Shown: positions 8,377 through 14,741 of the stretch, piece by piece
Position numbering within the stretch: position 1 is the stretch's first letter
Layout: each line of letters starts with the position of its first letter
Assembly: GCA_002404115.1 (NCBI GenBank)
Contig: DHJB01000048.1
Coordinates: 1 to 24,635, forward strand
Direction of reading: 5' to 3'
Length of the DNA: 24,635 bases
Source of the DNA: Microbacteriaceae bacterium UBA4731
GTDB taxonomy: Bacteria > Actinomycetota > Actinomycetes > Actinomycetales > Microbacteriaceae
Notes under the pieces: generated by a model
What the model saw: only the letters and a program-made list of their open reading frames with translations
Database searches by the model: none
Told to the model about the DNA's origin: nothing
Position numbers and translations under genes: made by a program

Positions 8377-8808
8377 TTAGACCAGAACGGAGCTGAGCAG
8401 GAGGCTCGTTTCGCTGTTCACGACCCCCTCGACGGAGCGGATGCGGCCGAGCAGACGGTCGAAATTGCCTAACGTATCGGTCCGCAGTTCGGCAACAAGG
8501 TCCCAGCCGCCATTCGTGGTGTGGAGAGCGTGGACTTCAGGGAAGCCGCGCAGCTTGTGGATAACGACGTCCGTGCTGCGGCCTTCGACCTCGAGGAGAG
8601 CGATAGCGCGGATTGAGGAGGGGTCTCGATCTTCGCGAATCCGCACCGAGAACCCGACAACGGTCCCCGACTCCACCAACCGGGCCAGCCGGGCGGTGAC
8701 TGTTGACCGGGTTACCTCCAGCTGACGGGCCAGGCTCGCCACCGACTCCCGCGCGTTGACGCGAAGGAGTGCGAGCAGACGGCGGTCGAGATCATCCAGG
8801 GAGGGCAT
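8377..8808 (-). CDS. Lrp/AsnC-family transcriptional regulator
   Basis: A 143-residue regulator with an N-terminal winged helix-turn-helix (about residues 3-52, including LDRRLLALLRVNARES and the segment SLARQLEVTRSTVTARLARL) and a C-terminal RAM ligand domain (about 65-140). Length is typical of Lrp/AsnC proteins. The frame is open much further upstream, but that part lies antisense to ocd; the ATG at 8808 gives the family N-terminus. No Shine-Dalgarno sequence is present, and TACGAT 7 nt upstream suggests a leaderless mRNA. It is divergent from ocd, with an inverted repeat between the two, so it probably controls the ocd-ctlX operon and itself. The likely ligand is an amino acid such as ornithine, citrulline, arginine or proline; this is inference. 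Confidence 0.92.
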   Translation of the reverse strand: MPSLDDLDRRLLALLRVNARESVASLARQLEVTRSTVTARLARLVESGTVVGFSVRIREDRDPSSIRAIALLEVEGRSTDVVIHKLRGFPEVHALHTTNGGWDLVAELRTDTLGNFDRLLGRIRSVEGVVNSETSLLLSSVLV

Positions 8809-8815
8809 TGCACTT

Positions 8816-8821
8816 ATCGTA
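8816..8821 (-). promoter_or_regulatory. Putative -10 of a leaderless promoter for the Lrp-type gene
   Basis: On the minus strand TACGAT lies 7 nt before the ATG at 8808, matching TATAAT at its four most conserved positions. The dyad at 8826-8845 lies just upstream, as expected for autoregulation. Confidence 0.45.
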
Positions 8822-8825
8822 CAAT

Positions 8826-8845
8826 TAGGCGCTTCGATTCGCCTA
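8826..8845. promoter_or_regulatory. Inverted repeat TAGGCG-N8-CGCCTA, candidate Lrp operator
   Basis: A perfect 6-8-6 inverted repeat in the 135-bp space between the divergent Lrp gene and ocd. A third CGCCTA half-site occurs at 8890-8895. Binding by the adjacent regulator is inferred from position alone. Confidence 0.4.
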
Positions 8846-8943
8846 GTGTGCTGAGCAAAATGATGCCAATGTGCCATGTCGGCCACACATCGCCTACCCA
8901 TACATTTGAGGAAAGAGAGAAAAAAGAGAGAAAGGGGGCGCCA

Positions 8944-9975
8944 ATGGTGCGCTTCGTAGATGTGGCCAACATGACCAGATGGATCGCCGAACACGGCGTC
9001 GAGCCGATTATCACCGGCATGGTGGAGTACCTGGAGCAGGACTTTCTCCGCTGGGAACTCTTCGACAAGACTTCTCGTATTCCGAGCCACTCCGACGGTG
9101 GGGTGATCGAGTTGATGCCCACCAGCGACGGCGAAACCTATGCGTTCAAGTACGTCAACGGCCACCCGTCGAACCCCAGCCGCGGCTTCCAAACCGTCAC
9201 CGCATTCGGCGTGCTCGCCAGCGTGGATAACGGGTACCCCAGCTTCTGGTCGGAAATGACCCTGCTGACAGCACTCCGCACCGGCGCGACGAGCGCCATG
9301 GTCGCAAAGCTCCTGGCCAGGCCCGACTCCACAACGATGGCCCTCATCGGCGCCGGCACACAGTCCGAGTTCCAGGCGCTCGCGTTCCGGGCGATCCTCG
9401 GCATCACCCGCCTCAGGGTGTGGGACACCGACCCGGCGGCGATGGAGAAGTTCGTGCGAAACGTCGAGCCCCTGGGCTTCGAGATCGTCGTGGCAGCCAG
9501 CGCCCGCGATGCGGTGCAGGGTGCGGACATTGTGACCACGTGCACGGCCGACAAGGCGAATGCGACGATCCTCACCGCCGACATGATTGAGCCTGGCATG
9601 CACGTGAACGCAATCGGCGGCGACTGCCCCGGCAAGACCGAACTCGATGCCGACATCCTCCGCCGTGCCGCCGTGTTCGTCGAATTCCCCCCGCAGACCC
9701 GCATCGAGGGCGAGATCCAGCAACTCGAAAGCGACTCCCCGGTGACGGAGATCTGGCAGGTTCTTGCCGGGCGCGCCCCCGGTCGCACCGGAGCCGCCCA
9801 GGTGACGGTGTTCGACTCCGTCGGATTCGCGATCGAGGATTTCTCGGCGCTGCGCTACGTGCGCGACGCCGTCGAGGGGACCCTCTTCTTCGAAGAGGTC
9901 GACCTCATCGCCAACCCGGCCGACCCCAAGGACCTCTTCGGGCTCGTCGCCGCAGCAGTCCCCGCGCTCGTCTAA
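8944..9975 (+). CDS. ocd: Ornithine cyclodeaminase
   Basis: A 343-residue NAD-dependent enzyme that converts L-ornithine to L-proline plus ammonia. With the ATG at 8944, R45, K69 and R112 fall at the same numbers as in Pseudomonas putida ornithine cyclodeaminase. AFKYVNGHP contains K69, the Rossmann motif GAGTQ is at 136-140, and GGDCPGK contains the catalytic aspartate D227. The frame is open back to 8848, but GAAAGGGGG sits just before 8944 and the upstream codons do not look like the family, so 8944 is preferred. It is followed after 11 bp by a CtlX-like hydrolase and preceded by a divergent Lrp regulator. The pair would feed citrulline or ornithine into proline. Confidence 0.95.
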   Translation: MVRFVDVANMTRWIAEHGVEPIITGMVEYLEQDFLRWELFDKTSRIPSHSDGGVIELMPTSDGETYAFKYVNGHPSNPSRGFQTVTAFGVLASVDNGYPSFWSEMTLLTALRTGATSAMVAKLLARPDSTTMALIGAGTQSEFQALAFRAILGITRLRVWDTDPAAMEKFVRNVEPLGFEIVVAASARDAVQGADIVTTCTADKANATILTADMIEPGMHVNAIGGDCPGKTELDADILRRAAVFVEFPPQTRIEGEIQQLESDSPVTEIWQVLAGRAPGRTGAAQVTVFDSVGFAIEDFSALRYVRDAVEGTLFFEEVDLIANPADPKDLFGLVAAAVPALV

Positions 9976-9986
9976 AGCCAGCGCGG

Positions 9987-10964
9987 ATGTCGCCTCAGGC
10001 CCCGAGTGCGGCGGTACTCATTCGCCCACACCATTTCCACCCGAATCCGCAGACGCTGGCCGACAACACATTCCAGTCGACCCTTCCCTCCGGCGCCGGG
10101 GCCTCCCTGGCCGCCCGGGCGTTTGAGGAGGTCTCGGCCGCGGCGGCGACCCTGCAGGAGCACGGGATCACCATGCACCTCTTTGATGACGACCACGATC
10201 TGACCCCCGACAGCGTCTTTCCGAACAACTGGTTCTCCACTCATGCCGGTGGTCATGTGGCGCTGTACCCGATGTATGCCCCCAACCGGCGCAGCGAGCG
10301 GCGTTCGGACATCGTCGAAATGCTCAAGGAGCGATATCGGGTTCAGGATGTCATCGACTACTCGGGGCTCGAACGCGACGGCATCTTTCTCGAGGGCACC
10401 GGCGCGATGGTCCTGGACCATGTGAGCCGGGTGGCGTACGTCGCCCGCTCGCATCGAGCCGATCCCATCGCGCTGGAGCGCTTCTGCACGCACTTCGGTT
10501 ACGAACCGATGGCGTTCGACGCCGTCGATGAGAACGGAAAGGCGTGCTATCACACCAACGTCATGATGTGCATTGCGACCGATTTCGCGCTGGTCGGTCT
10601 CGACATGATCAGCTCTCCCGCACGGCGACAGGAGGTTGAAGAGCGGCTGGCGGCACCCGGCCGAACCGTGATCAACCTCAGCCAGGACCAGATTCGTGAC
10701 TTTGCCGGCAACGCCATCGAGCTTCGTGGTTCGGCCGGACGCGTCCTCGCGCTGTCCCGCCGTGCTCTGAACGCGCTCACCGCGGCGCAACTGGCGATCA
10801 TCGAGAAGAGCGCCCTGGTGGTTGCGCTCGATGTCACCACGATAGAACTCGCCGGCGGGTCCGTCCGCTGCATGATCGCGGGCATCCATCTCGAGCCTCG
10901 CTCCAGCGTTGTTCCGCTGGGGGCGGGCGAGTCCGCGCAACTGGGACGAGCGCCGGCAGCCTGA
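9987..10964 (+). CDS. ctlX: CtlX-like citrulline hydrolase (amidinotransferase/DDAH superfamily)
   Basis: A 325-residue protein of the guanidino-group-modifying superfamily. Visible superfamily features are NNW at 80-82, FLEGTGAMVLDH with E136, the active-site histidine H189 in CYHTNVMM, and the nucleophilic cysteine C295 in GGSVRCMIAGIHL near the C-terminus. Its length and wording fit the CtlX group, which is tied to use of citrulline as an ornithine source. The gene starts 11 bp after ocd, so the two are one operon, and the product ornithine would be the Ocd substrate. Arginine deiminase or dimethylarginine hydrolase activity is possible within the superfamily, but the pairing with ocd favours a reaction that releases ornithine. 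Confidence 0.85.
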   Translation: MSPQAPSAAVLIRPHHFHPNPQTLADNTFQSTLPSGAGASLAARAFEEVSAAAATLQEHGITMHLFDDDHDLTPDSVFPNNWFSTHAGGHVALYPMYAPNRRSERRSDIVEMLKERYRVQDVIDYSGLERDGIFLEGTGAMVLDHVSRVAYVARSHRADPIALERFCTHFGYEPMAFDAVDENGKACYHTNVMMCIATDFALVGLDMISSPARRQEVEERLAAPGRTVINLSQDQIRDFAGNAIELRGSAGRVLALSRRALNALTAAQLAIIEKSALVVALDVTTIELAGGSVRCMIAGIHLEPRSSVVPLGAGESAQLGRAPAA

Positions 10965-10985
10965 CTTGGCATCCACAACGCCCCG

Positions 10986-11002
10986 CCTGTCACGACGACA
11001 GG
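10986..11002 (+). terminator. Weak hairpin after ctlX
   Basis: CCTGTC (10986-10991) and GACAGG (10997-11002) pair around a 5-nt loop, 21 bp past the ctlX stop. There is no T tract, so its role as a terminator is tentative. Confidence 0.35.
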
Positions 11003-11037
11003 AATCAAAGCGCTCTCTTTGCGGTTTCCTCCGGGCA

Positions 11038-11065
11038 TTGACTCTCACGTCCCACTGCCTAGGAT
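11038..11065 (+). promoter_or_regulatory. Sigma-70-type promoter for the SnoaL-like gene
   Basis: TTGACT at 11038-11043 and TAGGAT at 11060-11065 are separated by 16 bp. A transcript starting near 11072 would carry a leader of about 30 nt with GAGGAGGAG at 11086-11094, 7 nt before the ATG. This is one of the most consensus-like promoters in the window. Confidence 0.65.
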
Positions 11066-11101
11066 GGTGCGCATCAGTACGCTTCGAGGAGGAGATGTGT
11101 A

Positions 11102-11533
11102 ATGTCGATCGCTGGTGTGAAGCAGGTCGATGACCGCGGAATTGCGGCATGGGACCAGCATGATGCGGCAGGGTTCGCCGAGCTGCTGGCGGAGGATTTT
11201 ACGTTTTCGGATGTATCAATTCCGGAGCCTATGCACTCGCGGGACCAAGTCAAGGAGTATATGGAGACCTGGTTTACGGCTTTCCCGGATATGCGCTCTA
11301 AAACCATCAACCGGGTGGTCAGTGAGGATCAAGTCGCCGCGGAAGTGGAGTTCACGGGGACCAACACGGGGCCCCTGCTGATGGGGGGCCGGCAGATCCC
11401 GGCGACGGGACGGGAAATTACCGGCACTGGAAGGTATTTTGCCTCGGTCAGGGACGGAAAGATTGTCTCGTTCAGGGCGCATCCGGATGTTGCCGCCCTC
11501 ATGGGGCAGCTGGGGCTACTCCCTGGGGCATGA
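11102..11533 (+). CDS. SnoaL-like (NTF2-fold) ester cyclase family protein
   Basis: A 143-residue cytoplasmic protein of the SnoaL/NTF2-like superfamily, a cone-shaped alpha+beta fold used by polyketide cyclases and many small hydrolases or isomerases. Its pattern is that of the ester cyclase group: an N-terminal helix with AAWDQHDAAGFAELL, then DVSIPEPMHSRDQVKEY, FTAFPDMRSK, a glycine-rich TGTNTGPLLMGG turn, and a C-terminal strand ending HPDVAALMGQLGLLP. A strong Shine-Dalgarno sequence (GAGGAGGAG) and a good promoter precede it, so expression is probably high. It is a single-gene unit convergent to the CMD-MerR operon. The substrate cannot be predicted. Confidence 0.85.
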   Translation: MSIAGVKQVDDRGIAAWDQHDAAGFAELLAEDFTFSDVSIPEPMHSRDQVKEYMETWFTAFPDMRSKTINRVVSEDQVAAEVEFTGTNTGPLLMGGRQIPATGREITGTGRYFASVRDGKIVSFRAHPDVAALMGQLGLLPGA

Positions 11534-11711
11534 CCCCGCACTGCGCAGATGCAGGAAGAACAGACAGTGCTGCTCGTTGGGATGCTGCAACGGCGACGCG
11601 ACTCGCGACGGTGATCACAGCCGGTTCGCACTTGTCGATCGGCGGGGTGGCTTCCGGGCGTCCATGCGCCAAATCCGTGCTGCACTCGCGAGCCGATGCG
11701 GCACCTAATGT

Positions 11712-12143
11712 TCAGGCCGTCTGGGATTGGAGTAGGCCACGTTCGCCGAAGACTTTCTTGGCGACGAAGGTAGCGTTCAAGGCTTTGGGCATGCCGCAAT
11801 AGACGGCGCTGTGGAGAAGCGCTTCGACGATCTCGTCGGGGGTGAGCCCGACGTTGAGTGCTGCGTTGATGTGCACGTCGAGCTGAGGTTCGCATCCGCC
11901 GAGAGCGGTGAGCATCCCGAGGGTCACGAGTTGGCGGTCGCGTGGGACAAGCCCGGGTCGCGCGTAGATCTCACCGAATGCCCAAGCGACGACTTGATGG
12001 CCGAGTTCGGGCGAAATATCTGCCAAGGAGTCAATGACGTTCTGACCGCCCGCGCCATCAATCGCTGTCAAGATTTCCATTCCGCGGTCGAAGGATGCCT
12101 CGCGGGAGGGTTGTGAAATGCTCGGGGCGTTGTCGGTGTTCAT
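11712..12143 (-). CDS. Carboxymuconolactone decarboxylase family protein
   Basis: A 143-residue all-helical protein of the CMD/AhpD superfamily. The core segment runs from ELGHQVVAWAFGEIYARPG through RDRQLVTLGMLTALGGCEPQ and HINAALNVGLTPDEIVEALL to HSAVYCGMPKALNA. It has C84, H91 and C116 but no CXXC pair, so it is closer to PcaC-type gamma-carboxymuconolactone decarboxylases than to AhpD peroxidases. Its start overlaps the stop of the MerR gene as ATGA, so the two are translationally coupled. MerR-CMD pairs are common in actinobacteria and usually link to detoxification of aldehydes, quinones or oxidants, but no other protocatechuate pathway genes are nearby. The substrate is unknown. Confidence 0.9.
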   Translation of the reverse strand: MNTDNAPSISQPSREASFDRGMEILTAIDGAGGQNVIDSLADISPELGHQVVAWAFGEIYARPGLVPRDRQLVTLGMLTALGGCEPQLDVHINAALNVGLTPDEIVEALLHSAVYCGMPKALNATFVAKKVFGERGLLQSQTA

Positions 12144-12553
12144 GGTTGCTCTTCTTCCTGCGTGTTCAGCAGTTGCTCATAGTGGGTGATTTTCTCGCCG
12201 AGGGCGAGGGCGTTCTGTTGGAGGGTATGGATATGGGCGGCAAGACCGTCCGCATGAGTTCGGAGCATCGCAATCCGATCTGGAATCGAATCAATTCCTG
12301 CCGCCCTCAGCCGAGCGAAGCGTTGCATATCAGCGATGGACATTCCGGTCTCTCGAAGACGCAGCAAGAACTCCAGCCAAGCTAAATCTGCGGATGCATA
12401 TCGGCGCTGATTGCCGGTCGTTCGCCCAACGCGCTCGATCAGTCCAGCCTTCTCGTAATAGCGCAGCGTGTCGGTGGAGAGTCGGGTGATCTCCGAAACC
12501 TGCGCGATTGTCAGGCTCGCTTCCTGTTGACTGAGCGCTCCATCTATTGCCAT
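12140..12553 (-). CDS. MerR-family transcriptional regulator
   Basis: A 137-residue regulator. The N-terminal winged helix-turn-helix covers about residues 14-80, with LTIAQVSEITRLSTDTLRYY, EKAGLIERVGRTTGNQRRY and FLLRLRETGMSIADM. A C-terminal dimerisation coiled coil covers about 95-130. There are no cysteines, so it does not sense metals or redox in the manner of MerR or SoxR; it resembles the AdhR/YyaN-like group. It is the first gene of a two-gene operon and overlaps the CMD gene by 4 bp. Upstream is a textbook MerR promoter: -35 and -10 separated by 19 bp filled by a palindrome. The -10 lies 6 nt from the ATG, so the mRNA is probably leaderless. Confidence 0.92.
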   Translation of the reverse strand: MAIDGALSQQEASLTIAQVSEITRLSTDTLRYYEKAGLIERVGRTTGNQRRYASADLAWLEFLLRLRETGMSIADMQRFARLRAAGIDSIPDRIAMLRTHADGLAAHIHTLQQNALALGEKITHYEQLLNTQEEEQP

Positions 12554-12559
12554 ACCGTG

Positions 12560-12590
12560 AGCTTAAGACTTGGAGCGCGCTCCAAGTCAA
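12560..12590 (-). promoter_or_regulatory. MerR-type promoter/operator with 19-bp spacer
   Basis: On the minus strand the -35 TTGACT is at 12585-12590 and the -10 TAAGCT at 12560-12565, separated by 19 bp. A perfect 22-bp palindrome at 12567-12588 (half-site GACTTGGAGCG) fills the spacer. Over-long spacers with a central dyad are the hallmark of promoters that MerR proteins untwist to activate. The -10 is 6 nt from the MerR ATG, which predicts leaderless transcription. Confidence 0.85.
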
Positions 12591-12645
12591 GCCGGTTCTG
12601 TAGTCAAAGCCCACACAGAACAAACCGACGATTCAGAGGCCGTAG

Positions 12646-12924
12646 AAGGTCCTGATCGCTGTATCGCTGGATGACCGTGGCACGCTGGAGGATCGCCTCG
12701 CGCGACCGTTCCCCTGGATCAAGCTGCTCAGTGTTCAGGATCAGAGAACCTGTGCACAGGACATCATCGACACCGCCCGCGGCGCATTCGTTGTCAATCA
12801 GCCAGGGCGGATACTCACCGAGATCAAAGCGTGGCAGAACACCGCGGAGGCTGTTGCTGCTGGGTGGGGCCAGGAAGAACCGGACTGGCTTCGTGAACCG
12901 GTGGCGGTCAAGCCCCGCATCTAG
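12646..12924 (+). pseudogene. Probable remnant of an antitoxin-like gene without a usable start
   Basis: An open frame of 92 codons ends at a TAG that overlaps the GTG of the toxin remnant by one base. It reads like an intact small protein, for example LEDRLARPFPW, QDIIDTARGAF, ILTEIKAWQNTAEAVAAGWG and EEPDWLREPV. It has no ATG, GTG or TTG near the 5' end; only CTG at 12652 is available. Its position directly before and touching a RelE/ParE-like toxin suggests it was the cognate antitoxin. I cannot name the antitoxin family. A 115-codon minus-strand frame covers the same bases but is probably an antisense shadow. Confidence 0.45.
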
Positions 12925-13261
12925 TGCCGCCAAAAAAGGGTCTCGCTCCACGACCTCTCAAGTCGTCGGAGTTCGCCGTCGAGCTTGTCACGAGTCAAGC
13001 CGCAACGGGATGGCGTGACATCGTCGCCACCCAGAAGAGCGCGGCCGCTGACGCCTGGGACCGGCTCACGAAGGCCCCGAATCATTCCGACCCGAAGTGC
13101 CACCAACTCAAGGGCCAACTCGCAACGATTGTTCGCGACGGCGTCGAGCACGACCAATGGCAGTAGGAACTCCCCGGGGCGCCCGCATTTGGTTCTACGT
13201 CGAGGGCAGAACCGTGAAGATCGTCAACGTGTTCACGAACCACCCGAACCAAACGAAATAG
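12924..13261 (+). pseudogene. Broken RelE/ParE-like toxin gene
   Basis: The first 80 codons, from GTG at 12924, encode a typical toxin N-terminus (MPPKKGLAPRP, GWRDIVATQ, AWDRLTK, DPKCHQLKGQLAT, HDQWQ) and stop at TAG 13164-13166, where the family normally has a tyrosine codon. Beyond it the missing C-terminus is readable in another frame: ELPG, then ARIWFYVEGRTVKIVNV, then HPNQTK and TAG at 13259-13261. Restoring it needs the TAG changed to a tyrosine codon and one extra G in the run near 13172-13183. Two lesions within 20 bp mean the gene cannot make the full toxin of about 112 residues. The reading frame and C-terminal motif make the family call fairly secure. Confidence 0.7.
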
Positions 13262-13286
13262 GCGGCCAACGAGATCTCGCTGGCCG
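13261..13286 (+). terminator. Hairpin at the end of the toxin remnant
   Basis: A 26-nt near-perfect inverted repeat (13-nt arms, one mismatch, core AGATCT) begins at the last base of the toxin stop codon. It is probably the old terminator of the toxin-antitoxin operon. From here to 13417 I see no gene. Confidence 0.5.
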
Positions 13287-13417
13287 CCCGCATACGGCTC
13301 GATTCTCGGCCGCAAAGGGTGATCTGCACGGTGCCGCCGGCGCGATGCCCGCGGAGTTCCCGTTTTCAGGCACGCAGAAGTAAACGCGCTGTGATGAGTG
13401 CGCCTTTTTGTTGCGAG

Positions 13418-13918
13418 TTACGCCGCTTCGGTGAGGGCCCCGGTGAGCACGTCATCCAACGCCGCCACAGTGTCCACCGGTGAGGTGCCGAGAGCTAACG
13501 CCAGCTCCGACTCCAGCAGCTGCCGGGACTTGGCGAGCATCCGCTTCTCACCGGCGGACACGCCACCGTTCTGCTCACGGCGCCACAGGTCGCGGACGAC
13601 CTCAGCGACGCGGGTCACGCTGTCACTCGCCATCTTCTCCTGATTCGCTTTGAACCGGCGGCTCCAGTTCGTGGCTTCCTCGGTGAACGGCTCACGCAGC
13701 ACCGCGTACACCTCTTCCAACCCGGCGGCGTCGATGACGTCACGGACTCCAACGAGTTCCACGTTCGCGATCGGGAGCTTGATGGTGAGCTCGGACGAGT
13801 GCACGCGCAAGGTCATCGCTGGCTGCGCGACGCCTTTCAGAGTGACTGTGGAGAGTTCGGTGATGGTGACCGCACCGTGGTGTGGGTAGACGAGGGTTTC
13901 CCCAACGATGAACTTCAA
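13418..13918 (-). CDS. carD: CarD-family RNA polymerase-binding regulator
   Basis: A 166-residue protein of the CarD/CdnL group. The N-terminal Tudor-like RNA-polymerase-interaction domain contains VGETLVYPHHGAVTI, and the helical C-terminal DNA-binding domain contains the conserved blocks GVRDVID, TEEATNWSRRFKANQEKMAS, VAEVVRDLWRREQNG and SAGEKRMLAKSRQLLESELAL. It stabilises promoter open complexes in mycobacteria. The TTG at 13918 gives the family N-terminus KFIVGETLVYPHHG after GAGG; an ATG at 13945 would add nine unusual residues. Residues around 33-45 (AQPAMTLRVHSSE) differ from typical housekeeping CarD, and the gene lies next to a broken toxin locus and an island boundary. It may therefore be an extra copy; the main one should be elsewhere in the genome. 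Confidence 0.88.
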   Translation of the reverse strand: MKFIVGETLVYPHHGAVTITELSTVTLKGVAQPAMTLRVHSSELTIKLPIANVELVGVRDVIDAAGLEEVYAVLREPFTEEATNWSRRFKANQEKMASDSVTRVAEVVRDLWRREQNGGVSAGEKRMLAKSRQLLESELALALGTSPVDTVAALDDVLTGALTEAA

Positions 13919-14022
13919 ACTGCCTCGATTCAGGTCGCGCTGCACGCGGGCTCATGGGGACGGGACGACCAGTCGAACAGCTCCCCGTTGGAACGAGGGT
14001 TGCGATCGTGGAGGCGCCCAGC

Positions 14023-14028
14023 ACTATA
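14023..14028 (-). promoter_or_regulatory. Probable -10 of the carD promoter
   Basis: On the minus strand TATAGT matches TATAAT at five of six positions. It lies about 105 bp upstream of the TTG start, inside a CACTA-N4-TAGTG dyad at 14022-14035. Seventeen bp upstream is AACTTG, only a partial -35. Confidence 0.4.
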
Positions 14029-14157
14029 CCTAGTGGCCAACCTCTCAAGTTTGCCACAGTCCCCTGAGAGCCCACCTTGCGGCAATCACCGCACCAGCGT
14101 TCTTTAATCGGTAGCGATGGCCGTCTATTCAGGAGAAGACCCGCCATGTCGCCTGTA

Positions 14158-14213
14158 TTGCTGGGGTACCTGGACTCGAACCAAGAACAACTGATGCGAG
14201 CCGGGCTGCCTGT
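14158..14213 (-). repeat. Direct repeat copy A: 3' end of tRNA-Gln plus flank, attachment-site scar
   Basis: These 56 bp are identical to 14742-14797. The first 37 bp (14158-14194), read on the minus strand, are the 3' part of a tRNA-Gln gene: TCAGT of the anticodon stem, T arm CTTGG-TTCGAGT-CCAGG, acceptor strand TACCCCA and discriminator G. The 5' half of the tRNA is absent and replaced by unrelated sequence, so this is not a working tRNA gene. Weaker similarity to copy B continues to about 14335. This is what an attR site leaves after integration into the 3' end of a tRNA gene. Confidence 0.75.
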
Positions 14214-14236
14214 TTCGGCAGCTTCCCTCCCCCAAG

Positions 14237-14256
14237 TTCCGCGTGATTTCGCGGAA
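14237..14256. repeat. Inverted repeat TTCCGCG-N6-CGCGGAA within repeat copy A
   Basis: A perfect 7-6-7 hairpin near the tRNA fragment. Copy B has the same spot with a decayed left arm, so the structure is ancestral to both. It could be a recombinase or excisionase site, which is speculation. Confidence 0.3.
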
Positions 14257-14368
14257 GTTGGTGAATGCAGTTTGCGAGTTGCACGGGCTGATCCTGGCTG
14301 TTTCTGGCACCTTCCGGGGGTTTGTGGCACCCCAAGTTGATCTGAACACCAGGCTGGCGTGCCATTGC

Positions 14369-14407
14369 TTCCTGCACTCTGCAATTGACGACTATTCCCG
14401 ACTGGTC
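14369..14407 (+). mobile_element. Scrap of an IS481-type transposase
   Basis: The frame reads FLHSAIDDYSRLV, matching the conserved strand around the first catalytic aspartate of the integrase core (rve) in IS481/IS3-type transposases. Flanking codons do not continue the family and a stop follows at 14423-14425. Only this stump remains, inside the space between the two tRNA-fragment repeats. Confidence 0.4.
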
Positions 14408-14521
14408 CATCGGCATCGGCGGTAGGACATCCCGTAGCAGGACAACAGCCGTTCGTCGGCGCACGAAGGCAGTTCTGTACTAGATTCTGGAATCATCGAC
14501 AGCACGCGAGGGGAACGCACC

Positions 14522-14662
14522 TTGATCGACGTCGCACACGCAATCACGCAAGTAATCATCGAGGTCATCAGCTCGCTACTGCCGCCTGGGCGGCCGGCAC
14601 CTGAAATCCTGCCCGACTCCGACGTGGCCGATCTCCCGGCATCGGGCGTTGGGGAGACCTGA
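14522..14662 (+). CDS. Possible 46-residue small protein
   Basis: A TTG-initiated frame with a strong Shine-Dalgarno sequence (GAGGGGA at 14508-14514, 7 nt spacing) and a TGA at 14660-14662. The product starts LIDVAHAITQVIIEVISSLL, an amphipathic or membrane-seeking helix, and then has a proline-rich acidic tail containing PPGRPAPEILPDSD and ending ASGVGET. It lies between the two attachment-site scars. I recognise no family. A small membrane-active peptide such as a type I toxin is conceivable, but no antisense RNA is shown. Both the strong ribosome site and the helix-like N-terminus could be chance. Confidence 0.35.
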   Translation: MIDVAHAITQVIIEVISSLLPPGRPAPEILPDSDVADLPASGVGET

Positions 14663-14741
14663 GCCGCTGGCGCGACGCCTCCGCCACGGTGAACCACAGA
14701 ATCCACGGTGACACAAAAATGGCCCCCTCGCGGGAGCCAAC

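Noticed and set aside
8809..9723. Minus-strand extension of the Lrp frame to 448 codons
   Set aside because: The extra 305 codons lie antisense to ocd, whose residues match the family throughout; the ATG at 8808 gives the normal Lrp length.
11530..11802. 90-codon frame overlapping the SnoaL-like stop as ATGA
   Set aside because: The second half is antisense to the CMD gene and the product has no family likeness; the overlap is probably chance.
12604..12951. 115-codon minus-strand frame over the antitoxin remnant
   Set aside because: The plus-strand frame reads as a coherent small protein touching the toxin gene, so this one is taken as a shadow, though not excluded.
14158..14194. A working tRNA-Gln gene
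   Set aside because: Only the 3' part is present in both copies; the anticodon loop, D arm and 5' acceptor strand are missing.
14077..14340. Small plus-strand frames containing GYLDSNQEQL
   Set aside because: This peptide is the translation of the complement of a tRNA 3' end, a known source of false gene calls.
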